A DNA stretch of 64,000 nt from an uncultured Clostridia bacterium (GTDB lineage: Bacteria > Bacillota > Clostridia > Oscillospirales > Ruminococcaceae): the NCBI GenBank assembly GCA_937906945.1, contig CALCUE010000026.1:1-64000 (forward strand), read 5' to 3'. Positions 57,981 to 64,000 of the stretch are shown here, one piece after another. The position numbers were made by a program, and so were the translations under genes. The notes below the pieces were generated by a model, which did no database searches, was not told the origin of the DNA, and was given only the letters and a program-made list of their open reading frames with translations. Numbering within the stretch: position 1 is the first letter of the stretch; every line of letters starts with the position of its first letter.

Positions 57981-58241
57981 TTAGAGGAAAAATACACCGA
58001 TGGCCAGGCCAATGCCTGCCGAAAGAGCCATTTTGAACAGAAATTTTATCGTCTCTTCGGAAAAAAGGCGGCGCCGATATTTCAAGGCGTGGGAGTCGGT
58101 CATATAGTTTTCCGCTTTCTTTTCTAAAAGAGCGTCAGGTTCCGAACGACGCTCATCGCTGACAAAGAAAAGGATTTTTTCAAAATATCCACCTTCCACA
58201 TCGTTGATTTCAATGATCTTTTTATTTACGCCACGGATCAT
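57981..58241 (-). CDS. Small tail-anchored-type membrane protein
   Basis: An 86-residue protein from ATG 58241, five bases after GGAGGTG; an upstream ATG at 58259 is less likely. The body is charged ('NKKIIEINDVEGGYFEKILFFVSDERRSE'), and the last 18 residues form a hydrophobic helix ('MALSAGIGLAIGVFFL') that could anchor it. Unknown family. No intergenic base separates its stop from that of the DUF985 gene. Confidence 0.72.
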   Translation of the reverse strand: MIRGVNKKIIEINDVEGGYFEKILFFVSDERRSEPDALLEKKAENYMTDSHALKYRRRLFSEETIKFLFKMALSAGIGLAIGVFFL

Positions 58242-58399
58242 GTAAGCACCTCCGAACAAAGATTCTTATTATAGTTTGAAAAAATGAACTTTTTTTATTC
58301 ATAAAATGTAAAAATCTTTGGGATTTTTTTATACGATTCGTAAAGCTGAGAAAATGAGCATTGTGGAAAACTCGGTGGAAAAGGTTGAAAACTCAGCCT

Positions 58400-58426
58400 A
58401 AAATCCGGGAAAATAAAGGATTTTTT
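58400..58426. other. Terminator-like hairpin in a 313-base gap
   Basis: AAAATCC pairs with GGATTTT around an 11-base loop and is followed by TT on the plus strand. The gap 58242-58554 also holds the ogg promoter and repeats. The purpose of a hairpin here is unclear, since no plus-strand gene lies immediately upstream. Confidence 0.4.
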
Positions 58427-58489
58427 CCGGTTGAAAGGCAAAAAAGGTCTTCATACGTACAGTTTACAAGACTTTACGTTGCTTTTTTG

Positions 58490-58530
58490 TTGAGCATTAT
58501 GCTCATCTTTTTTATACAAAAATGCTCATC
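58490..58530 (+). promoter_or_regulatory. ogg promoter with direct repeats
   Basis: TTGAGC (58490-58495), 17-base spacer and TATACA (58513-58518) make a promoter starting near 58525. ATGCTCATC occurs at 58499-58507 within the spacer and again at 58522-58530 at the start site, 23 bases apart. The reverse form ATGAGCAT is at 58354-58361 and TGAGCAT at 58492-58498. The set suggests a regulator site. Confidence 0.6.
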
Positions 58531-58554
58531 AGAAGAAAGGAAACGGGTTCCTTT

Positions 58555-59397
58555 ATGAAGGTAGAGTATGTAAAAGATGGCGTGATTTTATCGGATGCCG
58601 ATGGGTTTTCATTGGAGCAGACGCTGAATTGCGGACAATGTTTTCGCTGGATAAAGGATGAAGACAATGTGTGGCATGGCGTTGTCCGGGGGAAGAAAGC
58701 CACTTTAAGAGAAGCAGAGGGAACGATTTATTTTGAAAAGGTTTCTCCGGCGGATTTTGAGACGATCTGGCGGGATTATTTTGATCTGGCACGGGACTAT
58801 CGGGCGCTGAAAAACTCCTTTTCGGAAAACAGTCTTCTCAGGGAAGCCTGTTCTTACGCTTCGGGAATCCGAGTGTTGCGTCAGGAACCATGGGAAGCCT
58901 ATATCACGTTTGTTATCAGCCAGAACAACAATATTGTCCGGATCAAAGGGCTTGTGGAACGGCTCTGTGAGGCTTTTGGAGAAGAATTTCCGGAAGGCGG
59001 ATATTGTTTCCCTTCGGCGGAAAAATTGTCTCAGGCGACGGAGGAGAGACTTCGGACCTTGGGCTTTGGATATCGTTCCGCTTACATAAAAAAAGCGGCG
59101 GATGAGGTCGCTTCGGGTCGATTGGTATTAGAGGATTTGCGTGATATGGAGCTTTTAGAGGCAAAGAAACGCCTTATGCAAATTCCGGGGATCGGTCCCA
59201 AAGTGGCGGATTGTGTTCTGCTGTATGGACTGGGTCGGACGGAATGCTGTCCGCAGGATGTCTGGATGAAACGGGTTCTTTCCGCCTTTGGCGGCGCTTT
59301 GCCGGATTGCGTAGAGAATTACGCCGGAATAGCGCAACAGTTTTTATTTCATTTTGCACGAAATTATCCGGAAAAGTTTGTTATTATCAAGGCATAA
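58555..59397 (+). CDS. ogg: 8-oxoguanine DNA glycosylase/AP lyase (OGG1-type)
   Basis: A 280-residue enzyme with the OGG1 layout: an N-terminal TBP-like domain ('LEQTLNCGQCFRW') and the HhH-GPD domain. The catalytic Lys 216 is in 'PGIGPKVADCVLL' and the conserved Asp 235 in 'CCPQDVWMKRV', so both glycosylase and lyase chemistry are retained. It removes 8-oxoguanine paired with C. The start is at 58555, since the predicted transcript begins near 58525; AAAGGA lies 14 bases upstream in a small hairpin (AAAGGAA/TTCCTTT) that may limit translation. Confidence 0.93.
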   Translation: MKVEYVKDGVILSDADGFSLEQTLNCGQCFRWIKDEDNVWHGVVRGKKATLREAEGTIYFEKVSPADFETIWRDYFDLARDYRALKNSFSENSLLREACSYASGIRVLRQEPWEAYITFVISQNNNIVRIKGLVERLCEAFGEEFPEGGYCFPSAEKLSQATEERLRTLGFGYRSAYIKKAADEVASGRLVLEDLRDMELLEAKKRLMQIPGIGPKVADCVLLYGLGRTECCPQDVWMKRVLSAFGGALPDCVENYAGIAQQFLFHFARNYPEKFVIIKA

Positions 59398-59403
59398 AGC
59401 ACA

Positions 59404-59432
59404 TTGAAAAGTTTTGTGTTTTGATATACAAT
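59404..59432 (+). promoter_or_regulatory. Promoter for the class II aldolase gene
   Basis: TTGAAA, 17-base spacer, TACAAT, 35 bases before the ATG. Confidence 0.8.
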
Positions 59433-59467
59433 AAAGACGAAATCAAAAAGGGAAAGGATCGATTATT

Positions 59468-60403
59468 ATGCCGCTCGTCGGAACAAAAGAAATGTTTGCT
59501 AAAGCATACGAAGGAGGCTACGCCATCGGTGCTTTTAACGTAAATAATATGGAGATCATCCAGGGTATTACGGAAGCAGCCGCGGAAGAAAACGCGCCTT
59601 TGATCCTGCAGGTATCTAGCGGCGCCAGAAATTACGCGAAACCGATTTATCTCAGAAAACTGGTCGAAGCGGCGGTTTATGATACCGGACTTCCTATCGC
59701 TTTGCATTTGGACCATGGTGATAGCTTTGAGCTTTGCAAGGACTGCATTGATAATGGTTTCACTTCCGTTATGATCGATGGTTCCAAATATAGCTTTGAA
59801 GATAATATTGCCCTCACCAGACAGGTCGTTGAATATGCCCACGCCCATGACATCTGCGTAGAAGGTGAATTGGGAACCCTGGCCGGCATTGAGGATGACG
59901 TCAACGTCAGCGCGGAAGATTCTTCTTATACCAGACCGGATCAGGTTGAGGAATTTGTGGAAAGAACCGGCGTCGATTCGTTGGCCATCGCCATTGGTAC
60001 CAGCCACGGAGCCTATAAGTTCAAACCCGGCCACAAACCGATGCTTCGCTTTGATATTCTGGAAGAAGTAGAAAAACGTTTGCCCGGATTCCCGATCGTT
60101 CTTCACGGATCTTCTTCCGTTCCGCAGGAATGGGTCAAGGTTGTCAATGAATTCGGCGGCCAGATGCCCGATGCCATTGGTATTCCGGAGGAACTGCTTC
60201 GGGAAGCCGCAAAAATGGCTGTCTGCAAGATCAACATCGACTCCGATCTTCGTTTGGTTTGCACCGCGTCCATCCGTGAGCATATGTTTGAGCATCCGGA
60301 TCACTTTGACCCGAGACAGTATCTCAAACCGGCTCGTGCCAATATCAAAGAGATGGTCCGCCACAAGATCGTCGATGTTCTCGGTTGCAACGGAAAAGCC
60401 TAA
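59468..60403 (+). CDS. fba: Class II fructose-bisphosphate aldolase
   Basis: A 311-residue zinc-dependent aldolase. 'YAIGAFNVNNMEIIQGI' opens the barrel, 'LPIALHLDHGDSFELCKDCIDNGFTSVMIDGS' carries the zinc His and catalytic Asp, 'VEGELGTLAG' the next ligand Glu, 'AIGTSHGAYKFKP' and 'PIVLHGSSSVP' the remaining His ligands. It splits fructose-1,6-bisphosphate in glycolysis and works in reverse in gluconeogenesis; related ketose-bisphosphates cannot be excluded. It has C-rich codons like a highly expressed gene, and a strong terminator. Confidence 0.94.
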   Translation: MPLVGTKEMFAKAYEGGYAIGAFNVNNMEIIQGITEAAAEENAPLILQVSSGARNYAKPIYLRKLVEAAVYDTGLPIALHLDHGDSFELCKDCIDNGFTSVMIDGSKYSFEDNIALTRQVVEYAHAHDICVEGELGTLAGIEDDVNVSAEDSSYTRPDQVEEFVERTGVDSLAIAIGTSHGAYKFKPGHKPMLRFDILEEVEKRLPGFPIVLHGSSSVPQEWVKVVNEFGGQMPDAIGIPEELLREAAKMAVCKINIDSDLRLVCTASIREHMFEHPDHFDPRQYLKPARANIKEMVRHKIVDVLGCNGKA

Positions 60404-60410
60404 ATCAGAT

Positions 60411-60440
60411 AAAATCCCCGATCGGCAATCGGGGATTTTT
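60411..60440 (+). terminator. Terminator after the aldolase gene
   Basis: AAAATCCCCGAT pairs with ATCGGGGATTTT around CGGCA, with TTTTT. Confidence 0.92.
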
Positions 60441-60505
60441 AAATAATTTGGCCCAAAATAGCTTGTGCTATAATCTAAAGCAAATAGGATGGGGGTAGCC
60501 ATTTC

Positions 60506-60796
60506 ATGAAAAAAGATTTAAAGTGTTTGCGCTGCGGACAAAAAATGAACTATATTAAAAAAGAAAAATTGCAGCTTGGTCAGACGGGTTGGTTACTGGG
60601 CGACCTTCCGAATTTAGTGGCGGGGGCGATGGAAGTGGATATTTACACTTGTCCTCAGTGCGGAAAAATCGAATTCTTTTTGGCAGAGGCCGAAAATGAT
60701 GATGAACTGCCACAGAAGCAATGTCCGAATTGCGGAAAGTGGCACGATTTTGATTATCCCAAGTGTCCGTTTTGTAAATACGATTATAATGAATAA
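60506..60796 (+). CDS. Zinc-ribbon protein
   Basis: A 96-residue protein with four CxxC motifs: CLRCGQK, CPQCGK, CPNCGK and CPFCKY, enough for two zinc ribbons. The middle part 'WLLGDLPNLVAGAMEVDIY' is hydrophobic/neutral. It is probably a small metal-binding nucleic-acid or protein-binding factor; the role is unknown. GGGGGT precedes the ATG, and the terminator is shared with rplL. Confidence 0.85.
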   Translation: MKKDLKCLRCGQKMNYIKKEKLQLGQTGWLLGDLPNLVAGAMEVDIYTCPQCGKIEFFLAEAENDDELPQKQCPNCGKWHDFDYPKCPFCKYDYNE

Positions 60797-60809
60797 TATT
60801 TGAAATATA

Positions 60810-60843
60810 AAAAAGGCTCTTCCCGAAAGGGAAGAGCCTTTTT
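60810..60843. terminator. Convergent bidirectional terminator of rplL
   Basis: A 15-bp stem AAAAAGGCTCTTCCC / GGGAAGAGCCTTTTT capped by a GAAA tetraloop. Confidence 0.94.
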
Positions 60844-60857
60844 CTGCAAATAATAAC

Positions 60858-61235
60858 TTATTTGACTTCGACGGTAGCGCCAGCTTCTTCGAGTTTCTTT
60901 TTGATCTCGTCAGCTTCAGATTCAGAAACGCCTTCTTTGACGGCTTTCGGAATGTTATCAACGATCTCTTTGGACTCTTTAAGGCCAAGACCGGTGATTT
61001 CTTTGACAGCTTTGATAACAGCCATTTTGGTCTCACCAGCACCGGTAAGAACAACATCCCAGCTGTCTTTGGTGGCGGCGGCAGGAGCATCAGCAGCAGC
61101 AGCGCCGGCGACCATTACGGGAGCATCAGCGGAAACGCCGAATTCCTCGCAGATTGCATTTTTGAGTTCGTTAACTTCGAGAATAGAAAGACCTTTGATC
61201 TCTTCTACGATTGCCTGAATTTTTTCAGAAGCCAT
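60858..61235 (-). CDS. rplL: 50S ribosomal protein L7/L12
   Basis: A 125-residue stalk protein: an N-terminal dimerisation helix ('[28 protein letters not shown]'), an Ala-rich hinge around residues 40-55, and the C-terminal factor-binding domain ('[34 protein letters not shown]'). It binds elongation factors on the ribosome. GGAGGTAAACTACT precedes the ATG. It follows rplJ and ends at a strong terminator, so rpoB is not downstream as in most bacteria. Confidence 0.98.
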   Translation of the reverse strand: MASEKIQAIVEEIKGLSILEVNELKNAICEEFGVSADAPVMVAGAAAADAPAAATKDSWDVVLTGAGETKMAVIKAVKEITGLGLKESKEIVDNIPKAVKEGVSESEADEIKKKLEEAGATVEVK

Positions 61236-61285
61236 AGTAGTTTACCTCCTGTAATAATGTTGGATTGATAATTGTGATAAGATGA

Positions 61286-61807
61286 TTAGGCGGCTTCGCC
61301 TTCATCACCGCCGTTTTCTTTTTCAACGATTTTGTTAAGAGCAACGGCGATACCTCTGATCGGGCTGACAAGAGCACAAACGAGGGCAGTAAGAATACCT
61401 TCTTTGCTCGGCAGTTTGGAGAGGGCGATGACCTCTTTATCGGTCATGACATTGCCTTCCATAAAGCCTGCTTTGATGGAAAACTTACCGTTGGAATTCT
61501 CTGCAAATTTACCAAGGATCTTGGCGGGAGCGATCGGGTCCTCGTTGGAAAGAGCGAGAGCGGTGCTTCCGGACAGATAAGAGGTAAGACCTTCATAACC
61601 TGCTTCCTTAGCGGCAAAACGAAGAATGGAATTCTTGACGACGGCATATTCGACACCGGCTTCACGAAGATCACGACGGAGCTTCGTATCATCAGCGACA
61701 TTGATACCAATATAATCGACAAGAACACCGGCCTTAGCGTTTTTCAGCTTTTCGACAAGCTCTTCAACTGCTTCTTTCTTTGCTTGCAAGATTTTTTCAC
61801 TGGGCAT
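61286..61807 (-). CDS. rplJ: 50S ribosomal protein L10
   Basis: A 173-residue protein from ATG 61807, seven bases after GGAGGTG; the same frame extends upstream into the leader but is not translated. 'KAGVLVDYIGINVADDTKLRRDLREAGVEYAVVKNS' is the rRNA-binding part and the C-terminal helix ('LVCALVSPIRGIAVALNKIVEKE') binds L7/L12 dimers. Its leader contains the L10-binding structure. Confidence 0.97.
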   Translation of the reverse strand: MPSEKILQAKKEAVEELVEKLKNAKAGVLVDYIGINVADDTKLRRDLREAGVEYAVVKNSILRFAAKEAGYEGLTSYLSGSTALALSNEDPIAPAKILGKFAENSNGKFSIKAGFMEGNVMTDKEVIALSKLPSKEGILTALVCALVSPIRGIAVALNKIVEKENGGDEGEAA

Positions 61808-61842
61808 TAATTTCACCTCCTGCTTTATGATGGGGAGCTGAA

Positions 61843-61971
61843 CATAAAGAAAAGCTCCCTCCGCGAGCCGTGGAAGGAGCGTAATAACAAAGTATAACAC
61901 TCATCCTCGGCAGGCCGACAGAATGTCGTTTAAGCGCAGAAACGCACCTGCTGTCTTTGGACAGCGTTATT
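61843..61971 (-). promoter_or_regulatory. L10 leader RNA with terminator-like hairpin
   Basis: The minus-strand leader contains GCTGTCCAAAGACAGCAGGTG near its 5' end and CCTGCCGAGG about 40 bases later, the conserved strands of the Bacillota L10 leader, with hairpins between. A GC-rich stem GCTCCTTCC / GGAGGGAGC (61854-61880) follows with TTTTCTTT, acting as a terminator. L10 (with L12) binding to the leader represses rplJ-rplL. Confidence 0.88.
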
Positions 61972-62000
61972 ATTATAGCTTATCTCTTATACGATGTCAA
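61972..62000 (-). promoter_or_regulatory. Consensus promoter for rplJ-rplL
   Basis: On the minus strand TTGACA, 17-base spacer, TATAAT, both boxes perfect. It begins 15 bases beyond the dac-like stop codon. Confidence 0.94.
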
Positions 62001-62014
62001 GTACTTTTTCTCGA

Positions 62015-63340
62015 TTAAAGACGTTTTTTCTTCTTAAAATTGCCATATTTCCGATGATTATAGTTTCGGATGATCATCAGGAGAACATAGAGAATAATAA
62101 GGATCCCGAGGAAACACAGAATGAATTTGAACCAAAAAGAACGGGTCATATCGGAAAAGTTTTTAAGTCCGCTCAGAAGTTCGCTTTGCTCGACGGATTC
62201 TCCGGCGACAAGGGGAACGGTTCCAATGATCTCACCGGCAAGTACCAGATTAAGGTTGCCGATTTTTTCACCATCTTCGATAGGCGCTTCGACGGATTCA
62301 GGAAGATCATAGGTATAACTGATGGACGAGACATCAATATCAATGGGAAGGAGAGTGCGGTATGTCTCACCGATTACAAGAGGCAGATGATCTTTCTGCC
62401 AGGCAAGCTCCAACGGAACTTCGGCGATCTGGGAACCGGATTCCACAATCGTTTTCACTTCAAACTCAGTGAAAGCCCACATATAAAGGCTTTTGGCGTC
62501 AACGAAGGCAAGGTTGAAACCGTCATCCAACTCATAAGGGGCACCGAGGTCAACTTGATAGTAGGAGAATCCTTCATATTCCGCGTAGGAAACCACGTTC
62601 CGTCCTATGTCCGAGCTGAAACCGGCTTTAATACCGGTAACAGGAGAATAATAGTGAATGTTTCCGCTGACGATCAGCCCGTTGAACGAGTTCCAAATCA
62701 GCTTCTGGTGCGTATCGGTCGCCTCACAAATATAAGAAGTTTTGGAGACGGCTTCCCGGAATTTATCCAATCCCATCGCGTAGCGGGAAATCAGGTACAT
62801 ATCATAAGCCGTCGTGTAGTTGGCGGTATTATGAAGACCGTGGCAGTTGGTAAAATTGGTATCTTTGGCACCGATTTCCATTGCCTTTTCATTCATCATT
62901 TCCACAAAAGTGTCCTCGTCACCAGCTACAATTTCCGCGAGGATCAAAGCCGCGTCATAACCGGCGGCAACGGTCAGGTCATAAAACAATTCTTCGGCGG
63001 TGAAAACGTCACCGGAAAGCATGCCGGTGGCAATAATGCCATGACGATTATCATAGAGAAAGTTCTGGATGGCCATATCATAGACGCCCTGTTTTTCCCA
63101 ACCGCCGGCTTGTTCAATGTTTTCAATAACGACGATAGCAGTCATGATCTGAGTCAGTTCGGCTGGATACATTCTTTGATGGGCGTTCTGCTCAAAAAGG
63201 ACGTTTCCGTTCTCATCCGCCAGATAGATTGCTTCGGAATGCAGTTCGCAGGAAGGAACATATTGCATGGTTGCCAGGGCCTGTACGGCAAAAGATAAAG
63301 TGAAAATGAGGGCAAGAAGAACGGAAATCGCTTTTTTCAT
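62015..63340 (-). CDS. D,D-carboxypeptidase (DacF)-like protein with degraded catalytic motifs
   Basis: A 441-residue protein from ATG 63340 (GGAGGAATTT upstream) with a signal peptide (to about residue 24), a PBP5-like domain, a PBP5_C-like domain and a C-terminal membrane helix ('FWFKFILCFLGILIILYVLLMI'). The family's SxxK motif PASLTK reads PAELTQ (Ser to Glu 61, Lys to Gln 64). SGN reads AGY (126-128), and KTG reads KAG (238-240). All three penicillin-binding motifs are altered, so it should be catalytically dead yet is otherwise full length. It may have become a scaffold or sensor. No terminator precedes the rplJ promoter. Confidence 0.88.
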   Translation of the reverse strand: MKKAISVLLALIFTLSFAVQALATMQYVPSCELHSEAIYLADENGNVLFEQNAHQRMYPAELTQIMTAIVVIENIEQAGGWEKQGVYDMAIQNFLYDNRHGIIATGMLSGDVFTAEELFYDLTVAAGYDAALILAEIVAGDEDTFVEMMNEKAMEIGAKDTNFTNCHGLHNTANYTTAYDMYLISRYAMGLDKFREAVSKTSYICEATDTHQKLIWNSFNGLIVSGNIHYYSPVTGIKAGFSSDIGRNVVSYAEYEGFSYYQVDLGAPYELDDGFNLAFVDAKSLYMWAFTEFEVKTIVESGSQIAEVPLELAWQKDHLPLVIGETYRTLLPIDIDVSSISYTYDLPESVEAPIEDGEKIGNLNLVLAGEIIGTVPLVAGESVEQSELLSGLKNFSDMTRSFWFKFILCFLGILIILYVLLMIIRNYNHRKYGNFKKKKRL

Positions 63341-63527
63341 AAATTCCTCCGAAAACAATCAAAATTTTATGTCAAAAAAGAAGAGAAAAGCAAAAAAATA
63401 TTGCGAAAAGGGTGTCCAATTTGTTATACTGTCATTATAGCAAAAAAAAACACGAATGGGAATAGTTTCTTTTAATATTATAGAAAATTAATAGAATGTT
63501 AAATTTTAATCCGTAGCGGAGGATACT

Positions 63528-64000
63528 ATGATCTATATTACAGGGGATACACATGGCGATCTTTCCAGATTGAAGACGGCAAAACTGAAAAAAGGCGATA
63601 CGCTGATCGTTTGCGGCGATTTCGGCTTTGTTTGGGATGGTTCAAAAGAAGAATTAAAACATCTGGATTGGCTTTCCAAAAGAAAATATCAGATTCTTTT
63701 TGTGGAAGGCGCTCACGAGAATTTTGAGATGCTCAGCCAATATCCACAGATGGATTTTTGTGGTGGTCGGGCTCGACAGATTGCGGGAAATATTTATCAG
63801 CTGATGCGCGGCGAAATTTTTACCATTGAAAACAAGAAAATTTTGGCTTTTGGCGGCGGTGACGATGAGGAAAGGGAACTTTCAGAAATCAAAGAAGCAC
63901 CGGATTTTCAGAGACTTCCCACGGAAAAAGAGTGCGATCATTCCCGTCAGATTCTTGATGAATGTCATCATACGGTAGATTATATCGTCACGTATGACGT
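63528..64000 (+). CDS. Metallophosphoesterase-like protein, partial, with altered metal motifs
   Basis: The frame opens at ATG 63528, seven bases after a GGAGG, and runs to the window edge (157 codons). 'YITGDTHGDLSRLK' and 'IVCGDFGFVWDGS' are the first two metallophosphoesterase motifs, with Asp 7, His 9 and Asp 31 kept. The third motif, normally GNHEN, reads GAHEN (Ala 62), and the later T-H pair reads T-Y ('YIVTYD', Tyr 156). Loss of the Asn and His ligands suggests a weak or inactive enzyme. The C-terminus is outside the window. Confidence 0.85.
   Translation, partial: MIYITGDTHGDLSRLKTAKLKKGDTLIVCGDFGFVWDGSKEELKHLDWLSKRKYQILFVEGAHENFEMLSQYPQMDFCGGRARQIAGNIYQLMRGEIFTIENKKILAFGGGDDEERELSEIKEAPDFQRLPTEKECDHSRQILDECHHTVDYIVTYD

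Noticed and set aside
61994..63298. 434-codon plus-strand open frame across the dac-like gene
   Set aside because: Shadow of the minus-strand gene, which has a signal peptide, ribosome-binding site and family similarity.
1..64000. Mobile elements, prophage, CRISPR arrays or defence islands
   Set aside because: No transposase, integrase, phage structural gene, cas gene or repeat-spacer array was seen. The two weakly defence-like genes at 38268-40272 are reported as findings only.

Overview
The window looks like chromosomal DNA of a Gram-positive, medium-GC member of the Bacillota, most likely a Clostridia-type anaerobe. The evidence is strong GGAGG ribosome-binding sites, frequent TTG starts, many LTxC/LAGC lipoproteins, ThyX in place of ThyA, the pair CdaA-CdaR, a CIRCE element, an L10-leader RNA, a DUF3343 plus cysteine-desulfurase pair, a ferredoxin-fused aldo/keto reductase and a DUF3656-type U32 protein. 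I see no transposase, integrase, phage gene, rRNA or CRISPR array. Most of the window is ordinary housekeeping chromosome.

Layout. 1-2250: two minus-strand lipoprotein genes, the first cut by the window edge. 2474-4551: an ECF-type sigma factor followed by two tandem paralogous membrane proteins (DUF4367-like). 4615-8748: dinB, mnmM/ytqB, an Ig-like lipoprotein, thyX and a DJ-1/PfpI protein. 8793-8972: a 59-residue Cys/Gly-rich peptide. 9105-15870: mltG, a DUF3343-cysteine desulfurase pair, cdaA-cdaR and a large FAD protein. 15910-22876: a U32 protein, tRNA-Ser(GGA) with its own promoter and terminator, a Tic20-like membrane protein, an aldo/keto reductase with two Fe-S motifs, a membrane protein, an ABC-F ATPase and a small membrane protein. 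22952-28646 (minus): secG, then a probable operon murA-walJ-rlmH-parC-membrane protein. 29018-32207 (minus): a choloylglycine-hydrolase-like lipoprotein and an M23/LysM/G5 cell-wall protein. 32356-37973 (minus): xpt followed by a complete BMP-type nucleoside/purine ABC importer. 38268-40272: a PUA-like plus winged-helix-like protein convergent with an ADP-ribosylglycohydrolase. 40455-48933: CIRCE-controlled htpG, mrp, a MalY/PatB aminotransferase, a YihY protein, an M32 carboxypeptidase and pepT. 49236-54633: a solute ABC importer with two glycerophosphodiester phosphodiesterases. 54726-58241: an orphan soluble GHKL kinase, a DUF2284 protein, an unknown protein and small proteins. 58555-60796: 8-oxoguanine glycosylase, class II aldolase and a zinc-ribbon protein. 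60858-61807 (minus): rplJ-rplL under an L10 leader. 62015-63340 (minus): a DacF-like protein with all three penicillin-binding motifs degraded. 63528-end: a metallophosphoesterase-like gene that has also lost metal-ligand positions.

How the parts fit. Several blocks concern the cell envelope (mltG, murA, M23, dac-like, CdaA/CdaR, lipoproteins). Two blocks are salvage importers whose downstream or upstream enzymes suggest the cargo: xpt for purines, the two phosphodiesterases for glycerophosphodiesters. Both importers carry a stem-loop directly after the binding-protein gene, which would explain excess binding protein over membrane components.

The items most worth a second look are the degraded D,D-carboxypeptidase and the degraded phosphoesterase facing each other (62015-64000), the 13-cysteine peptide (8793-8972), the PUA-like/winged-helix protein beside an ADP-ribosylglycohydrolase (38268-40272), the tandem sigma partners whose shared central block is far better conserved than their ends, the ParC-like protein with Ala at the quinolone serine, the CIRCE element in front of htpG, and the paired direct repeats in the ogg promoter. 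I do not see a system I can confidently call wholly new.
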